This document shows, piece by piece, positions 1-8,230 of a stretch of 64,000 bases of DNA; within the stretch, counting starts at the first letter, position 1, and every line of letters begins with the position of its first letter. Below the pieces are notes generated by a model. That model saw only the letters and a program-made list of their open reading frames with translations, did no database searches and was not told the origin of the DNA. The stretch covers positions 1-64,000 of the forward strand of contig JALVXB010000002.1 in the NCBI GenBank assembly GCA_027023025.1, written 5' to 3'. A program made the position numbers and the translations under genes. Source of the DNA: Caldisericaceae bacterium. Lineage in GTDB: Bacteria > Caldisericota > Caldisericia > Caldisericales > Caldisericaceae.

Positions 1-3
1 CAT
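1..3 (-). CDS. possible start codon of a gene running off the left edge
   Basis: The first three bases are CAT, which is an ATG on the minus strand. Upstream of it on that strand are a GAGG motif six to eight bases away and a stronger GGAGGAG further up. The GH57 gene ends at 119 in the same direction, so this would be the next gene of that operon. Nothing of the protein is visible. Bases 4-118 hold no other gene that I can support. Confidence 0.35.
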
Positions 4-118
4 TTTTTCCTCGCTGTGCTCCTCCTTTTTATTCTATGTTCTTCATTGTTGCTATTTTTGCCTGCTATTCTCCTTTATTTTCTCCCTATTTCCTTCTCCA
101 AGGTATTGACTTATTATA

Positions 119-1576
119 CTAAGTCTTAATGGGATAATATAAGTATTCGGGAATGGGTTGATTTGCAACTTCATACGCTTTTATGAGATGGGATCTGAAC
201 AGAGTATCAAAACTCATGTCTACTTCTTTTTTGTGAAAGTCACTGTACCACCAGAACCAATCGCTTCCTTCTGCGATGTATATCTCTTCAATAGCCTCTT
301 TGCTGTTTTGTAGCATCTCTCTTGCTTCTGTTAAGTATGTCCAGGCAATATTACTTTCCTTGTGTCCTATCCAGGTGTCAAAATATCCATTAATCCAGGA
401 GCCCGGAATAATGTGGCTTAATTGACGGGTGGACTCTATTTCACTTCCAAGGGTGGAAATGCTTTCTATTTTTTTGAACCATTCGTTAAGAAAGTCAATG
501 CCGCTGTTTGGATAGTATTCCCATGGATTTTCTCCGTCCAAAATTACTACTTCTGTCCTGTTTTTTGATTGAACTTCATTGTAAAAATCGTCGGCAGCGG
601 CTCTGGGATCCATTTTGTTGTAAACGAATCCGATTTTGTCGGACAGGCTGTGATTCCTGAAAAATATCCTGGTATCTTTGAAATTCCAGATAAGCGATTC
701 TGGATTATCATTTTCAATGCTTCTTTTTAGCACTTGCTCGTCTGTTCCAATCCACTTAATTCCGGATTCGTTTATTATTCTTATTGCTTCTTCAGAAATA
801 CTTCCTTCTGATGGCCACACACCCTGGGGCATCTTTCCAAAGATATTTTTAAAAATTGTAATAGAGCGCGTGATTTGTTCTTTTGCATCTTCAGGATGCT
901 CAAATATACTCTCAGGGATTATCGAGTCGTTTTTGCTTTCTATTGCACTTTCTGTGTTTATTAACAGTGGAAGAATAGGATGGTAAAACGGCGTTACGGT
1001 GAGTTCGATCTGTCCTTTTTCATAAAGACTCTTATATAGATTCAATGTGTACTTTATAACCTCTTTTTCTGTTTTGTGTAGTATACTTTTGTCCGTTTCA
1101 CTATAGCATCTTTCCTTTTTTATCATTTCGGGTATTCCGGGAATAAGAGATGAAAAAGCGGATAAAGAGAAAAGAAATTGTACATCACGAATGTCTTGCA
1201 AACTGAATCTTTCGTTGCGTTTTTTCTTTTCTATAAGTTCGTTGTATCTATTGGATTCTTTCCATAGCCCAGGTATTAAAAAGTGTTCTAAAATAAAAGT
1301 TTTTTCGCTTTCCGTAAGATCTTCCGTGTTTTTTTCTTCTAAGTTCTCATAATAATCGTTAAAGTTATCGTTCTGATAAGCAATTATTTGTTTTAACAGA
1401 ACGCCAGAGAAGTTAATATTTATTTTTGTTGAGTATTTTGAGAGGATTTTTGCGACATTATAGTAACCTTTGGTAATGTTTCTTCTGACCCATGGAAGGT
1501 ATTGCAATTTGAGAATTGGATTGAAATAATCTGGTTGGTGCATGTGTAACCAAATCATTACTTTTTGGTTTTTCAT
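119..1576 (-). CDS. GH57-family glycoside hydrolase
   Basis: 485 aa. The N-terminus has the GH57 signature of a hydrophobic strand followed by HMHQPDYFNP. Near residue 255 is WPSEGS, whose Glu fits the family nucleophile, and near 350 is DGENPW, whose Asp fits the acid/base residue. GH57 enzymes act on alpha-glucans (amylase, glucanotransferase, branching enzyme); the exact specificity cannot be read here. No signal peptide, so it is probably cytosolic and acts on stored glycogen or imported oligosaccharides. A clear Shine-Dalgarno (AAAGGAG) precedes the ATG. It is divergent from a MalK-type ATPase, a common sugar-metabolism neighbour. Confidence 0.85.
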   Translation of the reverse strand: MKNQKVMIWLHMHQPDYFNPILKLQYLPWVRRNITKGYYNVAKILSKYSTKININFSGVLLKQIIAYQNDNFNDYYENLEEKNTEDLTESEKTFILEHFLIPGLWKESNRYNELIEKKKRNERFSLQDIRDVQFLFSLSAFSSLIPGIPEMIKKERCYSETDKSILHKTEKEVIKYTLNLYKSLYEKGQIELTVTPFYHPILPLLINTESAIESKNDSIIPESIFEHPEDAKEQITRSITIFKNIFGKMPQGVWPSEGSISEEAIRIINESGIKWIGTDEQVLKRSIENDNPESLIWNFKDTRIFFRNHSLSDKIGFVYNKMDPRAAADDFYNEVQSKNRTEVVILDGENPWEYYPNSGIDFLNEWFKKIESISTLGSEIESTRQLSHIIPGSWINGYFDTWIGHKESNIAWTYLTEAREMLQNSKEAIEEIYIAEGSDWFWWYSDFHKKEVDMSFDTLFRSHLIKAYEVANQPIPEYLYYPIKT

Positions 1577-1613
1577 TTTTTGGACTCCTTTACATTTTTT
1601 AATTTTTGCAAAC

Positions 1614-1641
1614 TTGACTATATTTTATATAAAAGTATAAT
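1614..1641 (+). promoter_or_regulatory. sigma70-type promoter for the malK-like gene
   Basis: TTGACT at 1614-1619, a 16-base spacer, and TATAAT at 1636-1641. It lies in the divergent gap between the GH57 gene and the ATPase gene, about 40 bases before the ATPase start. Confidence 0.7.
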
Positions 1642-1681
1642 TTTAAAAAATCTTACAATAATTTGGACAAAGGAGCGTGAC

Positions 1682-2794
1682 ATGGCTGATGTAATTTTAA
1701 AGAATGTTACAAAGAAGTTTGGGAATGTTATAGCTGTAAATAATTCTAACCTCCATGTATTAGATGGTGAATTTCTCGTATTATTAGGTCCATCAGGGTG
1801 TGGAAAAACCACGACATTAAGGCTCATAGCAGGGCTGGAAGAGCCTACAAGCGGGGAAATATACATTGGTGATAAGCTCGTAAACGATGTGCCGCCAAAA
1901 GATCGTAACATCGCTATGGTTTTTCAGAATTACGCTCTTTACCCGCACATGAATGTTTATCAGAATATTTCTTTTGGTTTAAGGCTCAGAAAGTTTCCAA
2001 AAGACGAAATTGATAGAAGAGTAAAACAGGCGGCGGCAATGCTTGGCCTTGAAAACTTGCTTGATAGAAAACCGAAGGAACTTTCTGGTGGTCAAAGGCA
2101 AAGGGTTGCACTTGCAAGAGCAATAGTCCGTGACCCTCAAGTTTACTTAATGGATGAGCCTTTATCTAACCTTGATGCAAAGTTAAGGGTTCAGACAAGA
2201 GGGGAATTAATCAAGCTTCACAAAAGGCTGGGCGTTACTACAATTTATGTTACTCACGACCAGGTGGAAGCAATGACACTGGGAGATAGAATTGTAGTTA
2301 TGAATAAAGGAGTTATCCAGCAGGTTGGTAAGCCAAAAGAAGTTTACGATAAACCTGTAAATAAGTTTGTTGCAGGGTTTGTTGGAACGCCGCCAATGAA
2401 CTTCATCGATGTTAAAATTTCAAAGGAAGGTAACGATTACTTTGCAACTTCAGAACACTTTAAGATCAGGTTACTTCCTGAACAGGGTAAAAAACTCGAA
2501 GAAGCAGGTTACATAGGTAAGGATATGATAATGGGCATAAGGCCAAAAGATTTTTACGACGAACCTGAAATTGGTCAGACCGGGAAAGAGAGAATGGAAC
2601 CTATTACCATTACGGTAGACTTCATAGAAATGATGGGTTCTGAAACATTTATTCACTTTAAACTTGGAGATAGCGTGTCGGTTGCAAGAGTAAGTGCAGC
2701 AAGGGATTATTCAATTGGAGATAATGTAAAGCTTTACATAGATATTAGATACATTCACCTATTTGATAAAGAGACAGAAAAGACAGTTATTTAA
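1682..2794 (+). CDS. sugar ABC transporter ATPase (MalK/UgpC/MsmX type)
   Basis: 370 aa from the ATG at 1682, chosen because an AAAGGAG site lies seven bases upstream; the reading frame is open further up but without a ribosome site. Walker A GPSGCGKTT, ABC signature LSGGQRQRV, Walker B VYLMDEPLS and the H-loop THDQ are all present, followed by a C-terminal OB-fold (TOBE) regulatory domain, as in MalK and UgpC. Such ATPases energise import of oligosaccharides or glycerol-3-phosphate. No permease or binding protein is nearby, so it may be a shared ATPase like Bacillus MsmX serving transporters elsewhere. Its stop overlaps the next start (TAATG). Confidence 0.9.
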   Translation: MADVILKNVTKKFGNVIAVNNSNLHVLDGEFLVLLGPSGCGKTTTLRLIAGLEEPTSGEIYIGDKLVNDVPPKDRNIAMVFQNYALYPHMNVYQNISFGLRLRKFPKDEIDRRVKQAAAMLGLENLLDRKPKELSGGQRQRVALARAIVRDPQVYLMDEPLSNLDAKLRVQTRGELIKLHKRLGVTTIYVTHDQVEAMTLGDRIVVMNKGVIQQVGKPKEVYDKPVNKFVAGFVGTPPMNFIDVKISKEGNDYFATSEHFKIRLLPEQGKKLEEAGYIGKDMIMGIRPKDFYDEPEIGQTGKERMEPITITVDFIEMMGSETFIHFKLGDSVSVARVSAARDYSIGDNVKLYIDIRYIHLFDKETEKTVI

Positions 2795-3075
2795 TGCAGA
2801 TTGGCATTTGTACCGTAAGACTTGGGATACCTGATACTTTTTCCTTAAAAGATAAAAGGCAGGTATGCTCAAGCCTTTTTTCAAAAATAAGGCAGAATTT
2901 TAATGTTTCTATAGCTGAGGTTGAGGACCAGGGCTCGTTTCGTAAGTCTACGATAGCGATCGTATCCGTAAATACACGTGCAAAGGACTTAAATCGAACT
3001 CTCTCTAAGGTCGTAGAATTTATTGAGAAGGACTTTCGCGTGTTAATCGAAAATTATTCTATTGAAATTATTTAA
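2794..3075 (+). CDS. DUF503 family protein (YlxP-like)
   Basis: 93 aa. The start MQIGICTVRLGIPDTFSLKDKR matches the DUF503 pattern in which a short beta strand is followed by SLKDKR. The family's role is poorly known; YlxP lies in nusA-infB operons of Firmicutes. Here it is translationally coupled to the ABC ATPase by a TAATG overlap, an unusual location for this family. A strong terminator follows directly. Confidence 0.8.
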   Translation: MQIGICTVRLGIPDTFSLKDKRQVCSSLFSKIRQNFNVSIAEVEDQGSFRKSTIAIVSVNTRAKDLNRTLSKVVEFIEKDFRVLIENYSIEII

Positions 3076-3101
3076 GGCAGCGGGACCCCGCTGCCTTTTT
3101 T
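3076..3101 (+). terminator. intrinsic terminator after DUF503 gene
   Basis: GGCAGCGG pairs with CCGCTGCC across a four-base loop (8 bp, GC-rich), followed by six T residues. It starts at the DUF503 stop codon and separates this operon from the convergent molybdenum hydroxylase genes. Confidence 0.9.
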
Positions 3102-3129
3102 AATGCTCTTTGATTAACCTAAATAATTT

Positions 3130-5472
3130 TTATTCTGGATCTACAGGTTCCAGTTTCTTTTCTTTAGACTTTCTTATTGCTTCTAATACACGCTCGGGTG
3201 TGTACGGTGAGCGATGCAATCTGATTCCAAGTGCATCGTGTAGCGCGTTTCCAATTGCAGGAATTGGACCATTAATGTTAATTTCTGCAACGGATTTTGC
3301 TCCGTAAGGGCCTGTTGGTTCGTATGTTTCTGCAAGAATTACTTTGATTTCTGGCAAATCTCTCGTCGATGGAATCTTATAGTCCATAAAGTTTGGATTT
3401 GTCATTCTACCAGATGAAGTAAAGTGGTATTCTTCTGTGAGTGCATAGCCTATGCCGTTGACCAGAGCGCCAATAATTTGCCCTTTTACGAGATTTGGAT
3501 TTATCGGAACTCCACAATCTACTGCAGCCACATACTTTATTGGTTTAATCTCGCCTGTTTCTTCGTCTACTTCTATTTCAACGAAGTGTACTGCAAATGG
3601 AGGAGGAGAATAAGGAGAAACAAAAGATCCTGCCGCGCCTATTTGATGCTGGTTCTTCACATATAAAGTGTCGTATGCAATTTCGGACAGCGTAATGCTC
3701 TTTCCGCTCTTTGGGCTGATAACTTTGCCATCTTCCAGGATGTAATCTTTTGAATCCGCTTCTCCAAATTTCTCTCTTGCAACTTCGAGTATTTGCTCTC
3801 TTACTTTAAGAGCGGCTTTTAATACTGCCCCACCAGAAACAAATGTACCGCTCGATGCGTATGCGCCTACATCAAATGGCGTAAGATCTGTATCTGAAGC
3901 GTATACAATTACTTGATCTGGCTTTATGCCTAGTGTTTCTGCGACTATTTGTGCTGCTACTGTGTCGAGTCCTGTTCCAATGTCTGTTCCGCCGTACAGC
4001 AAATTAAAGGAGCCGTCTTCGTTCATTTTCAATGTTGCTGCGCCCATGTCTATTAGCGGTATTCCTGAACCCTGCATGTGTATTGACATGCCTACTCCGC
4101 GCACTTTGCTTCCATTTCTTTTAGGTCTTCCGTATTTTTCAAGCCAACCTATTTCTTTTGCACCTTTTTCTAATAACTCATCCAGTGCGCAGCTCTGGAT
4201 GTATTGTGTTACACCTTCTCTACCTTCACCAAGTGCTCTAAATATTGGTGAGGTCTCTCCTGCTTTTATGTGGTTTTTCTTTCTTAGTTCCCAGGGATCC
4301 ATTCCAAGTTTTTCTGCAACCATGTCGATTGCCTGCTCAAGTGCTGCATATCCCTGTGTTGCGCCGTATCCTCTATAGGCACCTGCTACCGGCATATTTG
4401 TGTAAACGATATCGGAAACGAATTCTACATTTTCTGCCTTGTTATACAATGGAAGTGTTTTCGAGCCAGCATTTGACGCAACTGTAAGTCCGTGTGTACC
4501 GTATGCACCTGTGTTGCTTAAGGCGTACAAACTGATTGCGTGCAGCATACCGTCCTTCTTTGCCCCAATTTTTACCTTTACTTTGAATGGATGACGGGTC
4601 CTTGCTGAAATAAATTCTTCTTCTCTTGTGTAGAGAATTCTTGCGGGCCTGCCTGTCTTGAGTGTCACAAAGGAGCAAATTTCTTCAAGGATAATTTCCT
4701 GCTTTGTACCGAACCCTCCGCCGATGCGAGGTTTAATTACGCGTATTTTTTGCACTGGAATTTGTAAGGCTTGTGCGACAATTCTTCTTACATGGAACGG
4801 TACCTGCGTGGAGGTACGAATAACGAGCCTACTATATTCGTCAAGATAGGTAATTGTTACATGGGGTTCGATTGGTGTGTGTTGTGCATACTGCGTTTCG
4901 AATGTTTCTTCTACAACTACATCCGATTCCTTAAAGCCTTTTTCTACATCTCCTACTCTGATGTCTATGTGTGCTGCAAGGTTCTTTTTTGGATTGTATG
5001 CGCCTGTTATCCACGGTTCATCGTGGATTACTGGTGCACCGTCTTTCATTGCATCTTCTGGGTCTAAAATTGCAGGAAGTACTTTATACTTAACTTTAAT
5101 AAGTTTTAAGGCTTCTGCAGCCTGCTCTTCCGTTTCTGCTGCAACAGCTGCTACTCTGTCCCCTACGAATTTTACTTTCTCGTTAAACATCCAGGTGTCG
5201 TAGGGTGATGGCTCTGGCCATCCCTGTCCTGCAGTTGTATGTGGTACATGCGGGGTATTTTTATAAGTCAGTACCATTTTAACCCCAGGGTATTTTTCTG
5301 CTTCGCTCGTATCTATGTCTTCTATGATTGCATGTGCATGGGGGGAATATAAAAGTTTGATCTGTAATGTGTCGGGAAAACTTACATCGTCCACAAACAT
5401 TGGTTGCCCTGTTGCAAGAGACAATGCGTCAATCTTTTTTGTATCTTTGCCAATGCTCTTAAAATTACTCAT
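3130..5472 (-). CDS. xanthine dehydrogenase-type molybdopterin-binding subunit (locus 1)
   Basis: 780 aa, full length for a separate Mo subunit of the xanthine dehydrogenase/aldehyde oxidase family. The a/b hammerhead domain is at the N-terminus (TGQPMFVDDV), then cofactor-binding motifs GGGFGTKQE, YRGYGATQG and GGTDIGTGLD. Near the C-terminus, GAKSVAEI carries the Glu expected to be the catalytic base. It binds the Mo-pterin (often the cytosine dinucleotide form) and hydroxylates N-heterocycles. Last gene of a three-gene operon (FAD, 2Fe-2S, Mo) with overlaps. Beside ssnA and adenine deaminase, hypoxanthine/xanthine is the most likely substrate, but specificity is inferred from context only. 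Confidence 0.92.
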   Translation of the reverse strand: MSNFKSIGKDTKKIDALSLATGQPMFVDDVSFPDTLQIKLLYSPHAHAIIEDIDTSEAEKYPGVKMVLTYKNTPHVPHTTAGQGWPEPSPYDTWMFNEKVKFVGDRVAAVAAETEEQAAEALKLIKVKYKVLPAILDPEDAMKDGAPVIHDEPWITGAYNPKKNLAAHIDIRVGDVEKGFKESDVVVEETFETQYAQHTPIEPHVTITYLDEYSRLVIRTSTQVPFHVRRIVAQALQIPVQKIRVIKPRIGGGFGTKQEIILEEICSFVTLKTGRPARILYTREEEFISARTRHPFKVKVKIGAKKDGMLHAISLYALSNTGAYGTHGLTVASNAGSKTLPLYNKAENVEFVSDIVYTNMPVAGAYRGYGATQGYAALEQAIDMVAEKLGMDPWELRKKNHIKAGETSPIFRALGEGREGVTQYIQSCALDELLEKGAKEIGWLEKYGRPKRNGSKVRGVGMSIHMQGSGIPLIDMGAATLKMNEDGSFNLLYGGTDIGTGLDTVAAQIVAETLGIKPDQVIVYASDTDLTPFDVGAYASSGTFVSGGAVLKAALKVREQILEVAREKFGEADSKDYILEDGKVISPKSGKSITLSEIAYDTLYVKNQHQIGAAGSFVSPYSPPPFAVHFVEIEVDEETGEIKPIKYVAAVDCGVPINPNLVKGQIIGALVNGIGYALTEEYHFTSSGRMTNPNFMDYKIPSTRDLPEIKVILAETYEPTGPYGAKSVAEININGPIPAIGNALHDALGIRLHRSPYTPERVLEAIRKSKEKKLEPVDPE

Positions 5473-5938
5473 TTTTCCCCTCCTTTAAAAGTTTTACGGC
5501 AAATTTTACTGCTTCTACCTGCTGGACATATCCTGTACACCTGCATAAGTTGCCATCCAATGCTTTTTTGATGTCCTCGTCTGTAGGATTTGGGTTTTTC
5601 TTTAAAAGAGCGTATGCAGAAAGTATGGTTCCTGGTGTACAAAATCCACATTGAACAGCTCCAGTTTCTACAAATGCCTTTTGTAATGGATGAGGGTTAT
5701 TTAAGTCGCCAATTCCTTTTATAGTCGTGATGTGTTTTCCGTTTACTTTTGCAGCAAGAATTGTGCAGCTTGTATGTGGTTCTCCGTCGATAAGAACTGT
5801 GCATGCGCCACAGGTGCCTAAATAACAATTTCCTTTTATTTCAGTATGTCCATTTCTTCTTAAAACATCTAATAATACCTCACCTGGATGGATTTCATAC
5901 TCTTCTTCTTTGCCGTTTATTATGTATTTTACTTTCAT
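5465..5938 (-). CDS. xanthine dehydrogenase-type 2Fe-2S subunit (locus 1)
   Basis: 157 aa. The N-terminal plant-type ferredoxin domain has CYLGTCGACTV and a downstream Cys (TSC) for the first 2Fe-2S cluster. The C-terminal helical domain has CGFCTPG and CRCTGY for the second. All eight Cys ligands are present. It passes electrons from the Mo site to the FAD subunit. It overlaps the FAD gene by four bases (ATGA) and the Mo gene by eight, which indicates stoichiometric translation of the three subunits. Confidence 0.93.
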   Translation of the reverse strand: MKVKYIINGKEEEYEIHPGEVLLDVLRRNGHTEIKGNCYLGTCGACTVLIDGEPHTSCTILAAKVNGKHITTIKGIGDLNNPHPLQKAFVETGAVQCGFCTPGTILSAYALLKKNPNPTDEDIKKALDGNLCRCTGYVQQVEAVKFAVKLLKEGKNE

Positions 5939-6792
5939 TTTGCTGCCTCCAGTGCTTCTAATAAAATTCTCTTTGCATACACATGCGAGAGATTTTTACG
6001 ATATTCTTCTGTTGTTCTCGTGTCTGTGCCGACTTCTATGTGTTCTTCCACGAATTTACCAAATTCTTCTGCGAGATCTTCTGAAAGTTCTTTGCCTTTA
6101 AGAAATTCTCCTGCTTCCTGCATCAGGTATGCTGGTTTTGGCCTTGAGCCTGCAGCTACTCTGGCGGATGTTATCTTGTTTCCTTCTGTTTTTAGCAGTA
6201 TTGCCATGTTGAAAAGTGCAATGTCAGTTGCGTTTCTTACATAACGCTTCATTGAAAAGAAATAATCTTTTGAATATTTTTCCAGAATTACCTCTTTTAC
6301 GATCCTTTCTTTGAGTAGTCTTTTGAAGTTCTCTTTGTAGAAGTCATTTATAGAAACGATTTCGTCCCATTCACCGTCTGAAAGCACAATTTTAGCATTG
6401 AGCCCGTACAGAAGTGTTACGATGTCCGAATACGGTTCTCTTTTTCCAAGTGAACCACCTACTGTAATTTGATTCCTTAATAGTTCTGTTGCAATCTCTG
6501 GTAATATAGAATGCACGCTGCCGCTCATGTAGTCTTTAATTAAACCAGAATCAATAAGATTAGTAATAGTAGTCATTGCTCCTATTTTGATTCCTTCAGA
6601 GGAATCTTTTACATACGAAAGATCCAAATTGTCTAAGAAAATTAGAAATTTGATTCTGGGATTGGGAAACACTGAAATGTCCAATCCTCCACCTACTACT
6701 TCTGCCAAGTCTCCATGTGAACGAAGAATGTCTACTGTTTCCCTGATCGTTTGAGGATAATAGACTTCTTCGATTCCTTTTAATTTTAACAT
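5935..6792 (-). CDS. xanthine dehydrogenase-type FAD-binding subunit (locus 1)
   Basis: 285 aa, the usual size of the FAD (medium) subunit of the Mo hydroxylase family. The N-terminal region carries the AEVVGGGLDISV loop and then a TVGGSLGKREPYSDI flavin-binding segment, with a CO-dehydrogenase flavoprotein C-terminal domain at the end. It would deliver electrons to NAD or another acceptor. First gene of the FAD-FeS-Mo operon, divergent from ssnA. A good ribosome site (GGAGAGGAGGG) precedes its ATG. Confidence 0.92.
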   Translation of the reverse strand: MLKLKGIEEVYYPQTIRETVDILRSHGDLAEVVGGGLDISVFPNPRIKFLIFLDNLDLSYVKDSSEGIKIGAMTTITNLIDSGLIKDYMSGSVHSILPEIATELLRNQITVGGSLGKREPYSDIVTLLYGLNAKIVLSDGEWDEIVSINDFYKENFKRLLKERIVKEVILEKYSKDYFFSMKRYVRNATDIALFNMAILLKTEGNKITSARVAAGSRPKPAYLMQEAGEFLKGKELSEDLAEEFGKFVEEHIEVGTDTRTTEEYRKNLSHVYAKRILLEALEAAK

Positions 6793-6843
6793 GAGCCCTC
6801 CTCTCCTTATTCGTATTTGTTTCTATTTTAAGATGTTTTGATT

Positions 6844-6871
6844 ATGATATAATAATACAAAAAATAGTCAA
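6844..6871 (-). promoter_or_regulatory. promoter of the xanthine dehydrogenase-type operon
   Basis: On the minus strand TTGACT (6866-6871), a 16-base spacer and TATCAT (6844-6849). A plus-strand TATAAT at 6848-6853 for ssnA overlaps this -10 region, though its -35 is weak. The two divergent operons therefore share a compact control region of under 90 bases and may be co-regulated or exclude each other. Confidence 0.5.
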
Positions 6872-6880
6872 GGAGGCGCG

Positions 6881-8230
6881 ATGAAGATAATAGGTAATGC
6901 ATCAATTTTAACTTTAGGTAAAAAGGGATTTATAAACGACGGAGCAATTCTGATTGACGGAGAGGTGATCAAACAAATAAGTACCACTGAAGACCTTAAG
7001 AACAAATTTCCTGACGCTGAATTTATCGATGCAAAGCATAGACTTGTAATGCCCGGATTTTTAAATGCACACATGCATCTTTACAGTACATTCGCAAGGG
7101 GAATGGCGTTGAAAGGAGAACCACCGAAGACATTTGGAGAAATTTTGAAAAGGCTCTGGTGGAAATTGGATAAAAATTTAACTAATAAAGAGGAAATATA
7201 CTACAGCGCGGTTGTTCCTCTGATTGAGGGGATTAAAACAGGGACCACTGCAATACTGGATCACCATGCGTCATTTGGACTAATAGACGGAAGCCTTGAT
7301 ATAATTGAGAAAGCAGCCCTTGATACGGGGGTGCGTGCAGCGCTTTGCTATGAAACTTCCGACCGCTGGGGAAAAGAAGCGCGCGATGCATCTATTCGTG
7401 AAAATGTGAGATTTATCCGCAAAAAACAGGCAAATATGGGGACTGAACCTGAAACGCTTACTGCTGCAACTTTTGGGATGCACGCATCTCTTACTCTCTC
7501 TGACGAAACTCTTGAAATTGCAAAGGGGGAGGCGGATTCTTTGGGCGTAGGTTTTCACATTCATGTTGCAGAAGGTGAAGAAGATGTAGAAGATTCTTTA
7601 AAAAAGAGTGGCGTAAGAGTCGTAGAAAGATTACAGAAATTCGGCATTCTTGGTGATAAAACACTTGCCATTCACTGCATACACATAAACGAAAAAGAAA
7701 TAGATATTTTAAAAGAAACGAATACAATGGTGGTGCACAATCCTGAATCAAATATGAATAATGCTGTAGGTGTTGCACCAATACTTGAATTCTTTAAGAA
7801 AGGCATTCTTACAGGTATAGGAACTGACGGGTATACGCCTTCAATGTTTGAGTCTGTAAAAGTTGCGTATGTATTGCCCAAACTTCACTATGGCGATCCA
7901 CGAGTTGGTGGAAGTGAGTCACAAAAAATGCTGTTTGAAAATAACAGAAAAATCTTTGCAAAGTTTTTCGACAGACCTGTTGGCGTAATTGAAGAAGGTG
8001 CTTTTGCAGACATTATAGTTCTTGATTACTTCCCGCCTACGCCATTCAACGAAAACAATGCGTTCTACCATCTTATTTTTGGAATGAGGGATAATATGGT
8101 GAATACGACCATAATCAATGGAAAGGTCGTCATGAGAGACCACAAACTTACCGAAATAGACGAAGAAGAAGTTATGGCAAAGGCGAAGGAAGTTTCAAAG
8201 AAGTTCTGGGAGAAAATGGAAAATGAGTAG
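6881..8230 (+). CDS. ssnA: SsnA-like amidohydrolase (aminohydrolase, guanine deaminase-related)
   Basis: 449 aa. It has the amidohydrolase metal-site motifs: AHMHLYS near residue 64, HIHVAEGEE in the middle, HCIHI and GTDGYTP. The stretches LWWKLDK and DHHASFG are characteristic of SsnA, found in the ygeW-ygeX-ygeY-ssnA-hyuA-xdh cluster of E. coli. The reaction is not firmly known; homology suggests hydrolytic deamination of a purine or purine breakdown product. First gene of the rightward purine operon; the ATG follows AAGGAGG. It overlaps the adenine deaminase start by eight bases. The divergent Mo hydroxylase strengthens the purine assignment. Confidence 0.85.
   Translation: MKIIGNASILTLGKKGFINDGAILIDGEVIKQISTTEDLKNKFPDAEFIDAKHRLVMPGFLNAHMHLYSTFARGMALKGEPPKTFGEILKRLWWKLDKNLTNKEEIYYSAVVPLIEGIKTGTTAILDHHASFGLIDGSLDIIEKAALDTGVRAALCYETSDRWGKEARDASIRENVRFIRKKQANMGTEPETLTAATFGMHASLTLSDETLEIAKGEADSLGVGFHIHVAEGEEDVEDSLKKSGVRVVERLQKFGILGDKTLAIHCIHINEKEIDILKETNTMVVHNPESNMNNAVGVAPILEFFKKGILTGIGTDGYTPSMFESVKVAYVLPKLHYGDPRVGGSESQKMLFENNRKIFAKFFDRPVGVIEEGAFADIIVLDYFPPTPFNENNAFYHLIFGMRDNMVNTTIINGKVVMRDHKLTEIDEEEVMAKAKEVSKKFWEKMENE

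Noticed and set aside
678-986. Open frames opposite to or inside large genes across the window
   Set aside because: They lie within well-supported genes, lack ribosome sites and give products without family features. They are shadows caused by low GC.
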